DNA of 64,000 nt from Taishania sp964580465 (GTDB lineage: Bacteria > Bacteroidota > Bacteroidia > Flavobacteriales_D > Crocinitomicaceae). The DNA is taken from NCBI GenBank assembly GCA_964580465.1, contig CAZOKJ010000006.1:1-64000 (forward strand), in the 5' to 3' direction. Every line of letters begins with the position of its first letter. The stretch's first letter is position 1. Shown in pieces: positions 35,659-45,002 of this stretch. A model generated the notes under the pieces. The model saw nothing but the letters and a program-made list of their open reading frames with translations, was not told the origin of the DNA and ran no database searches. The position numbers and the translations under genes are program-made.

Positions 35659-36152
35659 TGAAAGTGCACGGAACAACTATTTTTCTTCGGACAGTTGAAA
35701 TTAGCGATTGTTCGTATTTACTTTCCATTGAAAATGATCCAAAAAATTGGGAATACAGCGACACGAGTACACCTTATACAGAAGAAGAAATCATACAATT
35801 TATTATTGAGCAAAAAACAGAAGAAGACAGTGAACAAATACGATTTTTAATTTGTTTTTCTAATTCTTCAGAACCAATTGGTAACATTGATATTTTCAGC
35901 ATAGATAAAGAAAATAAAACTGCAAAAGTTGGGATTTTAATTCAACAAAAAGAACATCGTAAGAAAGGATACGCAAGTGAAAGTGTTCAGTTAATTAAGA
36001 ATTTTGCTAAGAAGAAATTAGGTTTAAAGCAGTTAGAATGTGCCATTCAAGAACATAATTTAGCAAGCCAACGTCTCTTTACTGGCCAAGGTTTTAAACT
36101 TGTAAACACAGATTCTTTGAAAAAAATCAATCATTTTATTTGCGATCTATGA
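35658..36152 (+). CDS. GNAT family N-acetyltransferase (RimJ/RimL-like)
   Basis: A 164-residue GNAT with the layout of RimJ/RimL/SpeG-type enzymes: GTTIFLRTVEISDC at the start and acetyl-CoA motif A QKEHRKKGYASESV near residue 95, then a C-terminal NLASQRLFTGQGFK that matches the conserved N-x-x-S-x-x-L/x-x-x-x-G-F segment. The start at 35658 overlaps the dapF stop. Substrate unknown. Confidence 0.86.
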   Translation: MKVHGTTIFLRTVEISDCSYLLSIENDPKNWEYSDTSTPYTEEEIIQFIIEQKTEEDSEQIRFLICFSNSSEPIGNIDIFSIDKENKTAKVGILIQQKEHRKKGYASESVQLIKNFAKKKLGLKQLECAIQEHNLASQRLFTGQGFKLVNTDSLKKINHFICDL

Positions 36153-36162
36153 TAATCCTTTT

Positions 36163-36170
36163 TATCTTTG
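36163..36170 (+). promoter_or_regulatory. Ferritin promoter -7 box
   Basis: TATCTTTG with TTG at 36140-36142 (20-base spacer) gives a complete -33/-7 promoter whose -33 element lies inside the end of the GNAT gene. Confidence 0.7.
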
Positions 36171-36187
36171 ATTAAAAGACATTTTTT

Positions 36188-36703
36188 ATGAATAAAAAGA
36201 TAGAAAAAGCATTAAACGCACAGATTGAAAAAGAAGCTTATGCTTCACAAATATATTTATCAATGGCTTCTTGGGCTGAAAACAACGGATTGAATGGTAC
36301 GGCACAGTTCATGTATGCCCATTCAGATGAAGAACGTTTTCACATGTTGAAATTGGTAAAGTTTGTCAATGAACGTGGAGGAACGGCAATTATTCCATCT
36401 ATTGCGCAGCCGCCTTGTGCTTATAAGAATTTAGAAGATTTATTCACTAGCTTGTTAGAGCATGAAATTGCTGTAACAACTAGTATCAATGATTTAGTGG
36501 GGTTATGTTTAGATGAACGCGATTACACTACTCACAATTTTATTCAATGGTATGTTTCTGAACAATTAGAAGAAGAAGCATTGGCTCGTACAATTTTGGA
36601 TAAAATTAAACTAATTGGAAACGACAAAGGTGGAATGTATTTGTTTGATAAAGATTTAGAAAATTCTGCAATTCAAGCGACTACAACAAACACAGCCAAA
36701 TAA
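36188..36703 (+). CDS. ftnA: Non-haem ferritin
   Basis: An iron-storage protein of 171 residues that oxidises Fe(II) and stores ferric mineral in a 24-subunit shell. Ferroxidase ligands are visible as E17 in EKEAYASQIYLSMASWAE, EERFH (E50, H53) and E94/E126-type residues in HEIAVT and EQLEEEAL. Length and sequence match bacterial FtnA. It has its own promoter. The cyclase gene begins 3 bases after the stop and could be read through from the same transcript. Confidence 0.94.
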   Translation: MNKKIEKALNAQIEKEAYASQIYLSMASWAENNGLNGTAQFMYAHSDEERFHMLKLVKFVNERGGTAIIPSIAQPPCAYKNLEDLFTSLLEHEIAVTTSINDLVGLCLDERDYTTHNFIQWYVSEQLEEEALARTILDKIKLIGNDKGGMYLFDKDLENSAIQATTTNTAK

Positions 36704-36706
36704 TTG

Positions 36707-39700
36707 ATGAAATTTATACGGATTATTCAGACTGCTACTACTGTCCTACTAGGCTTTTTGCTTAGCAGTTTGGATATCTATGCACAAAGTTTTTATCAAT
36801 TTAAAAACTACACCATTAACGAAGGCTTGTCTCAAAGTTCTGCAATTACAATGTATCAAGATGAAAATCATGGACTTTGGATAGGAACACAAGATGGGTT
36901 GAATCGTTTTGATGGTAAAAATTTTGACGTCTATACTACAGATGACACAAAGGGAATAGAAAGTAATTTCATTCGACACATTCAGCCTGATTCCAAAGAC
37001 AATTTGTGGATGGCAACATCAAATGGATTGATGTTTAGAGATAAAAAATCGGATGCTTTTACAACTTACAACCTAAAAGAAGGTGGAATAAGTATAGAAA
37101 AAATTGCTTTTGATACTGACGGAAAAACAATTTGGCTGGCAACAACTCGAAAAGGAGTGTGGATTTTCAATACCAAAGTCAATAAGTTTGTTAATAAAAG
37201 CAACATTTTTACAAGTAAACAACTAAAAGATATTTTTGTATCCTCTGAAGGATGGATTTTTGCAAGTTCTGAAGATCAACCCTTGGAAGCATATAATCCA
37301 AAAACAGGTCAACTAAAACGCATTGCTTTAAAATCAAAAAATAACAATACTGTTGTTGTAAACTTTGTCAAGCAATTTTCTTCTGGAGAAGTTGTAATCG
37401 GTTCCAATCAAGGATTATTTACATGTTCTACCACTACTTTTGCTATCAACGAATTTTTAGAACAAATTACCAAGCAATTTGGTGCTATAAATGCGAGTGA
37501 TATTTTACTTGCCCAATCTGGAAGCTGGCACGTTGCGACGGTTAACAATGGTTTGTTTTCACTTCATCAAGATGGGGCAATTATTCATTCAACACAAGAT
37601 ATTTTTCAACGTAATACTTTGTTATATAACAATATAAATTGTATTTTTGAAGATAAAAATCAAACCATTTGGATAGGGACCTCTCGAGGAATTTCTGGTT
37701 TTAATCCTTTAAATCAAGGCTTTTTAGATATTACTGTTAGTGCCAATTTGGAGAACGGACTCCCCTCTCCTAACGTTTGGAGCGTGGCTGAATCACCAAA
37801 CAATGAATTGCTATACATTGGAACTGACATTGGCGTTTCTCGTTTTGATAAAAAAAATAAACGATTTGCACATTATTTCCGTACTCAATTGTCAAATAAT
37901 CGTTATGAAGACAATTCAGAAACAGCGGTGCTTGATGTATTATATATAAATGAAAATCGTTTGCTAATTGGTTCAATGGATGGTTTTTATGAATTAATTA
38001 TTCAACCCAATAATCAATACAGTTTTAAAACACCTACTTTTATCGATAAAAAGATAGTAGATGCTCATAATAGAGTTTACCATATTTTACAATACGATCA
38101 AAATCGTTACTTTCTTGCCACTAAGACTGGTGTTTTGTTGGTAGATTTCCATAAAAAGACTGTAACTGAATTTGTTAACAACCCAAAAGAACCGAAACAA
38201 TCCATATTACCTGGAGTTTGTCGTATGATTTATAAGGATAGTAAAGATCGAATTTTCTTTGCCACTTCCTCTGGTGGACTTTCACTTTTGGATGATAAAA
38301 ATCCTTTGCATTTAAAAATTGTTCCTTATACTGATAATCACTACATTAGTGATCAGTTGAGCAATTACTTTACAAGCATGATTGAGATTGCTCCCGGAGA
38401 ATTTTATCTTGGTTCCGCTGGTGACGGTATTGTTTATTGGAATGAGAAAACAAAAAAACATGCCATTTTCAACAAAAAAGATGGATTGCCTAATAATGTT
38501 GTTTACTCCATTATTTCAGACAAACAAAACAATTTATGGATTAGTACCAACAAAGGATTGGCTAAGTTCAACTTAAAAAGTAAAAAATCATTGAACTTTT
38601 CAGAAGTACACGGTCTGATTAGTAACGAGTTCAATATGGGAGCTGGTTTACAATCAAAAAGTGGAGAATTGTATTTCGGGGGAATTGCGGGTTTAATTTT
38701 CTTTAATCCACAATCGTTGAATCAATACAACCTAAATGTAGATGTAGTTCTGACTAAATTCAAATTGGACAACAAATGGATTGATGTTAACGATGAAAAT
38801 TCGCCATTGAAACAATCCATTTCTTATACGAATGATTTGTATTTAAGCTACAAACAACGCAGTTTTACCATTCGTTTTCAGACAGATAACATCTTCAACA
38901 ATGAGCTTTTAAATTACAAATATGTACTTGAAGGAGATGATAAATTAGAAGTTGAATTGGGTGATAATAATGAATTGATGTTCAATTCATTACAATCAGG
39001 TAGTTACACTTTAAAAATCTATGCTCGCGTTGGTTTTGGAGAATGGGTTTCACAACCTAAAGTTATTCACATCCACATTAAAAGTCCATTTTGGAAAACA
39101 TGGTGGTTTTGGTTAAGCATTGCTGCTGCCTTAGCAATTGCATTGCGTATTTTTATTCGCAAAAAAATAGCTGAAGAAAAAAGAGAACAAGTGCGTTTGG
39201 AAATGAAAATTGCTGAACGTACTGCTGAAATTCGTGAAAAGAACTTAAAAATTGAAAAACAAAACGAAACATTAGAGTTACAAAGTCAGCAACTTGCGAT
39301 TGAAAAGGAAAAATCAGAACGTTTATTGCGCAACCTTATTCCAGATAGCATGGCTGATGAATTATTGGAAAAAGGAGAAGCTAGTGCACGTGCTTTTAAA
39401 GTTGTTTCCGTTATGTTCACCGACTTTGTTGGGTTTACAAAAATAACGAATAACATGCCACCGAGTGATTTGGTAAAAAGGCTGGATATTTATTTTAGAA
39501 AGTTTGACGAAATTGTCTTTAACAATAATTTGGAGCGCATTAAAACCATTGGAGATGCTTACATGGCTGCTGGTGGTGTTCCTGTGCGCAACAATACAAA
39601 TCCAATTGACACTGTGTTAGCAGGTTTGCAAATCCAACACTATATCCAGTCATTAGAACAAGAATCTATTGATGCAGGTGAAGAACCTTGGAAGTTACGT

Positions 39701-40621
39701 CTTGGAATAAACACTGGAGAGGTTACTGCAGGTATTATTGGATCAAAACGCTTGGCTTATGATGTTTGGGGAGCGACTGTAAACTATGCACAACGCATGG
39801 AAATGTTGGGAAATCCTGGCAAAGTAACCATTACAAAAAATACGTATTTACACATCGAACCTTATTTTGAATGCACCTTTAAAGGGTTGGTTTCAGCAAA
39901 AGGTGAAGAAAAAATTGAAATGTTCCAAGTGGAACGTATAAAGCCTGAGTTATCTGTTGACGGAAAAGGGATCTACCCAAATGAGCGTTTTCATAAAATT
40001 GTTAACCTACATCACTATAGTTCGATTAACTATTACAAAGCGGAACGTTTTATTATGAAAAAGTTAGAAAAAGAACTTTCCGATAAACTACACTATCATA
40101 GTATCGGCCATACGAAAGATGTAGTTCAAGCTGTGGAACGTTTAGCTTTGAGCGAAAACGTAACAGACGAAGGATTGTTTTTATTAAAAACAGCGGCAAG
40201 TTACCACGACGCAGGATTTGTAGAGCAATATGAAAAGAATGAGCCTATTGGTGTTAGAATGGCTTCAGAAATCTTACCAAAATATGGCTACACGCAAGAG
40301 CACATTGATGCCATTAAAGCATTGATTTTTGTGACTTCTGTCCCACATAAACCAACAAACTTACTAGAAGAAATAATATGCGACGCTGATTTAGACTATT
40401 TAGGTCGCGATGATTTCCATGAAATTGCAGATCGTTTACGTCTAGAATTACGCGAACACGGAAAAATTGACTCTGACCGTAAATGGGATGAGATACAAGT
40501 ACATTTCTTAACGCAACACATTTATTTTACTGAAACAGCCAAAATGACACGCGATAGAAAAAAAGCCCTCAACTTGCAAGACATTAAAGACCGCTTAGAA
40601 CGCAATGAGTATAAGGACTAG
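36707..40621 (+). CDS. Propeller sensor / adenylate cyclase / HD phosphohydrolase fusion
   Basis: A 1304-residue single-pass sensor enzyme. Residues 1-27 are a signal peptide. About 30-700 form a two-component-type beta-propeller with Reg_prop repeats (e.g. LWIGTQDGLNRFDG near 56, IWIGTSRGISGFN near 320, LWISTNKGLAKFN near 608). A Y_Y_Y domain (about 710-790) and a membrane helix (about 795-818) follow, then a coiled coil (to about 880). A class III cyclase has metal Asp D906 and D950, purine-site K946 and D1019, and transition-state N1026 and R1030. An HD domain ends the protein (H1129, H1131, H1135, HD at 1167-1168). The K/D pair predicts ATP as substrate. The start is ATG 36707. Confidence 0.88.
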   Translation: MKFIRIIQTATTVLLGFLLSSLDIYAQSFYQFKNYTINEGLSQSSAITMYQDENHGLWIGTQDGLNRFDGKNFDVYTTDDTKGIESNFIRHIQPDSKDNLWMATSNGLMFRDKKSDAFTTYNLKEGGISIEKIAFDTDGKTIWLATTRKGVWIFNTKVNKFVNKSNIFTSKQLKDIFVSSEGWIFASSEDQPLEAYNPKTGQLKRIALKSKNNNTVVVNFVKQFSSGEVVIGSNQGLFTCSTTTFAINEFLEQITKQFGAINASDILLAQSGSWHVATVNNGLFSLHQDGAIIHSTQDIFQRNTLLYNNINCIFEDKNQTIWIGTSRGISGFNPLNQGFLDITVSANLENGLPSPNVWSVAESPNNELLYIGTDIGVSRFDKKNKRFAHYFRTQLSNNRYEDNSETAVLDVLYINENRLLIGSMDGFYELIIQPNNQYSFKTPTFIDKKIVDAHNRVYHILQYDQNRYFLATKTGVLLVDFHKKTVTEFVNNPKEPKQSILPGVCRMIYKDSKDRIFFATSSGGLSLLDDKNPLHLKIVPYTDNHYISDQLSNYFTSMIEIAPGEFYLGSAGDGIVYWNEKTKKHAIFNKKDGLPNNVVYSIISDKQNNLWISTNKGLAKFNLKSKKSLNFSEVHGLISNEFNMGAGLQSKSGELYFGGIAGLIFFNPQSLNQYNLNVDVVLTKFKLDNKWIDVNDENSPLKQSISYTNDLYLSYKQRSFTIRFQTDNIFNNELLNYKYVLEGDDKLEVELGDNNELMFNSLQSGSYTLKIYARVGFGEWVSQPKVIHIHIKSPFWKTWWFWLSIAAALAIALRIFIRKKIAEEKREQVRLEMKIAERTAEIREKNLKIEKQNETLELQSQQLAIEKEKSERLLRNLIPDSMADELLEKGEASARAFKVVSVMFTDFVGFTKITNNMPPSDLVKRLDIYFRKFDEIVFNNNLERIKTIGDAYMAAGGVPVRNNTNPIDTVLAGLQIQHYIQSLEQESIDAGEEPWKLRLGINTGEVTAGIIGSKRLAYDVWGATVNYAQRMEMLGNPGKVTITKNTYLHIEPYFECTFKGLVSAKGEEKIEMFQVERIKPELSVDGKGIYPNERFHKIVNLHHYSSINYYKAERFIMKKLEKELSDKLHYHSIGHTKDVVQAVERLALSENVTDEGLFLLKTAASYHDAGFVEQYEKNEPIGVRMASEILPKYGYTQEHIDAIKALIFVTSVPHKPTNLLEEIICDADLDYLGRDDFHEIADRLRLELREHGKIDSDRKWDEIQVHFLTQHIYFTETAKMTRDRKKALNLQDIKDRLERNEYKD

Positions 40622-41112
40622 TTACTGTGAATTGATGACTAGGTGATGTTGTGATTGGATGATGTTACAACTCCTAAGGAGTTCAATGTTTATACGTTCA
40701 AAAAAAAACATTTATATTTCTACAACTCCGAAGGAGTTGAATCAATTCGCAATTTTTCCAAAATGAAGTTAGTTGGACTCCTACGGGGTTCTTGATTTGA
40801 GTGGGGACGTTACCCTGAACTTCACTATCGTTTGTTCAGGGGTAATATTGTAATACTCCTACGGAGTAAAATACTAATACGATGACAATACTAATCTTAG
40901 GAAATCTGTGTAATCTGTGGATAGAAAGAGTCATTTCTATCGTTTGCCGTAGGCGCCCCCTCTATTCCCTATGCTACCTTCTCAACTATGCTTTTTTATG
41001 CCACTATGTGGTTTAAAAATTTGTTACCTATGTGGTTTAAAAAAAACTTTGCGTTAAAAAGTCTTTTCGATTAAAATCTTCTTTGCAGTCTTTGCGTGGT
41101 TAAAATCCTCCG
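40622..41112. other. 491-base intergenic region with repeats
   Basis: No coding region is seen between the cyclase and folA. The left half carries a second copy of the palindromic repeat cluster described at 8970-9132. The right half contains a 16-base direct repeat, CTATGTGGTTTAAAAA, at 41004-41019 and 41028-41043 and phrases such as CTTTGCGTGGTTAAAATCC near 41090, which resemble dispersed intergenic repeats. Confidence 0.7.
40668..40866. repeat. Cluster of palindromic intergenic repeats (copy 2)
   Basis: Contains CAACTCCTAAGGAGTT (40668-40683), CAACTCCGAAGGAGTTG (40723-40739) and a block at 40830-40866 beginning GTTTGTTCAGGGGTAATA, which matches the 8970-9006 block at roughly four positions in five. 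TTACCCTGAAC and GTTCAGGGGTAA flanking 40811-40845 form an inverted repeat. Modules occur in a different order from copy 1. Confidence 0.75.
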
Positions 41113-41619
41113 CTACTTTCGCACTAATTTCACCACTTCAAATCCTACTTCGTGTTTTTCGTCTGATTCTTGTTGGAAAACAGATTTACTTAACCATTCG
41201 TTTGAATCAAATTTTGGAAAAAAAGTATCTGCTCCGTAAGTGTGATTTACGTAGGTGATGTACATCTCGTCTACTACGTTTAGTTCCAATGCTTGGCGGT
41301 AAATTTCACCACCACCTATAATGAACACTGTACGTTCCGTTTCGTTTTTGTAATGTTCCAAACATGCTTCCAAGGAATGAAAAACCAAGCAACCAGGAGC
41401 TTCAAAATTTGCATTACGTGTTAAAACAACATTCTCACGATTGGGTAACGGTCGAAAACGTTCTGGAATAGATTCATAATTTTTACGCCCCAAAACAACA
41501 ATGTGTCCCGTGGTTGTTTCTTTGAAAAAACGCATATCAGCAGGCAAATGCCACATCAAATCATTGTTTTTACCGATGCCATTTTCTTTATCCATGGCAA
41601 CAATTAAAGCTGCTTTCAT
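41113..41619 (-). CDS. folA: Dihydrofolate reductase
   Basis: Reduces dihydrofolate to tetrahydrofolate with NADPH. The 168 residues show the family pattern: IVAMDKENGIGKNNDLMWHLPADMRFFK (active-site Asp28), VVLGRKNYESIP near residue 44, and VFIIGGGEIYRQAL near 97. It is the second gene of a thyA-folA pair (5 bases apart), which recycles the dihydrofolate made by ThyA. Confidence 0.96.
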   Translation of the reverse strand: MKAALIVAMDKENGIGKNNDLMWHLPADMRFFKETTTGHIVVLGRKNYESIPERFRPLPNRENVVLTRNANFEAPGCLVFHSLEACLEHYKNETERTVFIIGGGEIYRQALELNVVDEMYITYVNHTYGADTFFPKFDSNEWLSKSVFQQESDEKHEVGFEVVKLVRK

Positions 41620-41624
41620 AGAAA

Positions 41625-42419
41625 CTAAACTGCTACTGGAGCTTTAATATGCGGATGTGGATCGTAATTAACCAACTCAAAATCTTCGTATTTAAAAGAG
41701 AAAATATCTTTTACATCTGGATTTATTTTCATTGTCGGCAATGGTCGCAACTCACGTGATAATTGCTCTTTCGCTTGCTCAATGTGATTTAAATACAAGT
41801 GAGCATCACCAATAGTATGGACAAAATCACCTGGTTGTAAACCACAAACTTGCGCAATCATCATGGTCAACAAAGCATACGAAGCAATGTTAAATGGTAC
41901 TCCCAAGAAAGTGTCAGCGCTGCGTTGGTACAATTGACAACTTAATTTACCTTCTGCTACGTAAAATTGAAACAAAGTATGACAAGGAGGTAAAGCCATA
42001 TTGTCCACATCGCAAACATTCCATGCAGAAACGATTAAACGACGAGAATCTGGATTTTTCTTAATTTGTTCAATTAATTTGGAGATTTGATCAATTGCTT
42101 CTCCATCTTTTCCTGGCCAACTTCTCCATTGGTGCCCATAAACAGGTCCTAAATTTCCATTTTCATCTGCCCATTCATCCCAGATGCTTACACCGTTGTC
42201 TTTCAAGTATTTGATATTGGTATCTCCTTGTAAGAACCACAATAATTCGATGATAATAGAACGCAAATGCAGTTTCTTTGTTGTAACAACTGGAAAACCA
42301 TCTGCTAAATTATAACGCGCTTGATAACCGAATACAGAAAGTGTTCCCGTACCTGTTCTATCTTCTTTTTTAACGCCGTTATCTAATATATGTTGAAGTA
42401 AATCGTGATATTGTCTCAT
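41625..42419 (-). CDS. thyA: Thymidylate synthase
   Basis: Methylates dUMP to dTMP using methylenetetrahydrofolate. The 264 residues equal the E. coli length. The catalytic cysteine lies in ALPPCHTLFQFYV near residue 146, and the dUMP phosphate is held by DRTGTGT near residue 20 and by the RRLIVSAWN region. The start is the ATG at 42419: a longer frame from 42443 begins with TTG and overlaps the promoter box TATTTTTG (42441-42448). It is first in the thyA-folA operon. Confidence 0.97.
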   Translation of the reverse strand: MRQYHDLLQHILDNGVKKEDRTGTGTLSVFGYQARYNLADGFPVVTTKKLHLRSIIIELLWFLQGDTNIKYLKDNGVSIWDEWADENGNLGPVYGHQWRSWPGKDGEAIDQISKLIEQIKKNPDSRRLIVSAWNVCDVDNMALPPCHTLFQFYVAEGKLSCQLYQRSADTFLGVPFNIASYALLTMMIAQVCGLQPGDFVHTIGDAHLYLNHIEQAKEQLSRELRPLPTMKINPDVKDIFSFKYEDFELVNYDPHPHIKAPVAV

Positions 42420-42440
42420 TTTATTTGTTGTTTGTTGATG

Positions 42441-42448
42441 CAAAAATA
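42441..42448 (-). promoter_or_regulatory. thyA-folA promoter -7 box
   Basis: TATTTTTG on the minus strand matches TAnnTTTG, 21 bases before the thyA ATG. Confidence 0.6.
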
Positions 42449-42502
42449 CGGAAATTTAATCATTAAATAAATGTTCATACTATTTTTAATTAAACACCAT
42501 TT

Positions 42503-43456
42503 TTAAAAATCAGCCAATTCTTTCTCACCACAAGAATAAACATCTTCGCAAGTGTTCAAAATTAGTTCATCTAAAATTAGTTGAGAAGCCAATGCTAACT
42601 GTGAATAATTTTGAGAATTATTGCCGAAACTTGCTGCTTTTGTCTGCCACAACTGTTGAATCAACTGCTGTTCTCCTTTGCTTGGATTAATTTTTTCAAT
42701 AGCCGCAGCGACGTTTAAAGCTCCAGCATGATAAACGTGTAAAACCATTAAGCGAAACCAAATATCAGTTTCTTTATAGTTGATTTGATAACGATTTAAG
42801 ATTTTTTTCGTTTCTGGAATGCATATATTTTTTATCAAACGAGAGGCTGCATAAGCAGAACGAGCAAAGTCTTTGCGTTCATCAATGGTTTTATTCACTA
42901 TTAAACCTTGATTTCTTGCAACACCTGGCATTAATTGAAAAGCACCATAAGCACCTGCTACAGATTTTGCTAATTGTCCAGGTGACTCAATTAATAAAAT
43001 TGCTTGGGCATACCAAGGATCAACATTGTTTTTCTCAAACTCTGCAATTCCTTTGGATAAAGTAGGATACACCAAATCAAACTTGTAAAAGTCACTCTTA
43101 CCTGTTGTAATAAAGATGATTTCTGAAGAATCAATACCAAATTTTTGACGCAAAGTATTCTTATACAACTCTTTTCCTTCTTCTGTTAAACTTTTCCATT
43201 CTTTTATGGAAGTTGTTTCCAAAATTTGTCTAGTTGATGCTACATTGATAACACATGAATCTGGAGACAATCGCATGATTTTCTTCCAAAACTGAGGCTG
43301 TGGCAATACATCCCAACGGTCTTGGTATAATTTTTCGGCGTCTAACAATATATGAGTGCCGTCAGTATTTACAACTGTGATTTTTTCTTTTATATAGCTA
43401 TGATCCTGCCCACAAGCAACAAAGCTCGTTAAGCAAGCAAAAACAAGGAATCGCAT
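42503..43456 (-). CDS. Lytic transglycosylase lipoprotein (SLT domain)
   Basis: A 317-residue lipoprotein with a signal peptide ending FVAC (acyl-Cys at residue 15). A transglycosylase SLT domain starts near residue 150: YAQAILLIESPGQLAKSVAGAYGAFQLMP carries the catalytic Glu (in IES) and the AGAYGAFQLMP loop typical of Slt/MltC-type enzymes. It should cleave peptidoglycan between MurNAc and GlcNAc at the inner face of the outer membrane. The first 140 residues are unassigned. It is transcribed after ruvC on the same strand but has its own upstream box TATATTTC near 43487. Confidence 0.83.
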   Translation of the reverse strand: MRFLVFACLTSFVACGQDHSYIKEKITVVNTDGTHILLDAEKLYQDRWDVLPQPQFWKKIMRLSPDSCVINVASTRQILETTSIKEWKSLTEEGKELYKNTLRQKFGIDSSEIIFITTGKSDFYKFDLVYPTLSKGIAEFEKNNVDPWYAQAILLIESPGQLAKSVAGAYGAFQLMPGVARNQGLIVNKTIDERKDFARSAYAASRLIKNICIPETKKILNRYQINYKETDIWFRLMVLHVYHAGALNVAAAIEKINPSKGEQQLIQQLWQTKAASFGNNSQNYSQLALASQLILDELILNTCEDVYSCGEKELADF

Positions 43457-43522
43457 GGTTTTATAGTTTTATAGTTCACGAAATATAGTACTATTTTTTA
43501 ATAAAACCAACTTTTTGTGAAA

Positions 43523-44077
43523 TTATTTCTTTCTATCTGGATTTTTTTTGAGAAAACCATCCCAACTGCTCACTTTCGATTTACTATGCTCCCCTATTCC
43601 TTTTGAAAAATGATGGCAAACAGCAACAGCTAAACCATCCGTAGCATCTAAATACTTTGGCATCTCTTTGATTTGAAAAAGTTTTTCTAACATGGCTGCA
43701 ACTTGTTCCTTAGATGCATTTCCATTTCCTGCCACGCTTTGTTTGATTCTTCTTGGAGTATATTCTTCAAATGTCATTCCATTACTTAAGCAGGCAGCAA
43801 TAGCAACTCCTTGTGCACGACCCAATTTCAACATCGATTGCACATTTTTTCCAAAAAAGGGAGCTTCAATTGCTAACTCATGAGGCCGAAATTCTTTGAT
43901 CAATCCATCGATGCGTGAAAAAATTCTTTCTAATTTTTCAGGATGGTCAGAAAGCTTCGAAAGCTGAACCACACCAAAGGTTAACAGTGATAATTTGTTA
44001 CCGCTAACTTTAATAATTCCGTATCCTAAAATTGTTGTTCCTGGGTCAATTCCAAGAATTATCTTATCTTCAACCAT
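43523..44077 (-). CDS. ruvC: Crossover junction endodeoxyribonuclease RuvC
   Basis: Holliday-junction resolvase of 184 residues. The acidic active site is complete: D10 in LGIDPGTT, E70 in LAIEAPFFGKN, and the C-terminal DATDGLAVAVCHH pair (D near 142 and 145). SGNKLSLLTFGVV is also typical. The start codon is only 4 bases from the divergent ATG at 44082, so each promoter must lie inside the other gene. Confidence 0.95.
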   Translation of the reverse strand: MVEDKIILGIDPGTTILGYGIIKVSGNKLSLLTFGVVQLSKLSDHPEKLERIFSRIDGLIKEFRPHELAIEAPFFGKNVQSMLKLGRAQGVAIAACLSNGMTFEEYTPRRIKQSVAGNGNASKEQVAAMLEKLFQIKEMPKYLDATDGLAVAVCHHFSKGIGEHSKSKVSSWDGFLKKNPDRKK

Positions 44078-44081
44078 TCAA

Positions 44082-45002
44082 ATGAAAGTTTTGACTAAGA
44101 TAAACAATAAAAATAGCATAGCGTTTAGACTGCTTAAAATGATACTAACATTGTTTGTTGGATTACTTTGTTATTGGCAATTTAAACGATTAAATATAGC
44201 TGAATTACAGCAAGTTAATCAGCCTGATTGGCTGTGGATTTTACTCGCTTTTTGTTTGGTTGTAATTAATTATTGGTTTGAATTTTCTAAATGGAATTTA
44301 ATCTTAAAATCACTTTTTTCAACTGTTGGGTGGTCGCTGAAAATTCAATCATTTTTCGCGGGAATTATCACTGGGATGATTACGCCCAACATGCAAGGGA
44401 ATTTCCTTGGAAGAATGTATTATTTCCCTAAGAATCAGCGCGTAAATATTACCTTATTAACTTTAGTTGCTAACTTTGGGCAGTTTTTGGTTACCATGAT
44501 ATTGGGACTAATTGCTTTACTTTTTTTACATGAAACCAAAGATTATTTTGTGTTTTATTCACTTATCATTGCATTGCTTATTCTTTTTTATTTCTATTTC
44601 GAACGTATAAACTGGTTGCAAAAAAAATTCAAATGGTTTAGACGTATTGCATTGATTCTTCAAAAAAACAAGTTGCTAAGATGGCAATTTCTCACTCGAT
44701 CAATAGGAAGAAACTTCATTTTTTCGTTGCAATTAATGCTCATTTTAAAATCATTTGGTGCTCCATTTTCATGGGAGACATATATGCTGATTTGGAAATT
44801 GTATTTATTTATCACTTTATCTCCTTCTTTATTTTTAGGAAAATTAATTATCAGAGAATCAATTTCTTTATACGTTTTATCTCCATTATTACTTCAAGAA
44901 TGGTCTATTGTTTTTTCTTCGTTAATAATTTGGGTTATTAATTTGCTCATTCCAACAATTATTGGTTTATTTGTCAGTAAAAAAAGTAACCGATGGAATT
45001 GA
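44082..45002 (+). CDS. Lysylphosphatidylglycerol synthase-like (YbhN-type) membrane protein
   Basis: A 306-residue multispanning membrane protein with about seven or eight hydrophobic segments, resembling the N-terminal flippase domain of MprF/LPG synthase (DUF2156-less, YbhN type). FFAGIITGMITPNMQGNFLGRMY near residue 85 is the conserved loop. The start is set at ATG 44082 after excluding the upstream extension that overlaps ruvC. It overlaps the next gene (GT2) by 10 bases, so they are translated together and probably work together on a membrane-linked glycan. Confidence 0.8.
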   Translation: MKVLTKINNKNSIAFRLLKMILTLFVGLLCYWQFKRLNIAELQQVNQPDWLWILLAFCLVVINYWFEFSKWNLILKSLFSTVGWSLKIQSFFAGIITGMITPNMQGNFLGRMYYFPKNQRVNITLLTLVANFGQFLVTMILGLIALLFLHETKDYFVFYSLIIALLILFYFYFERINWLQKKFKWFRRIALILQKNKLLRWQFLTRSIGRNFIFSLQLMLILKSFGAPFSWETYMLIWKLYLFITLSPSLFLGKLIIRESISLYVLSPLLLQEWSIVFSSLIIWVINLLIPTIIGLFVSKKSNRWN

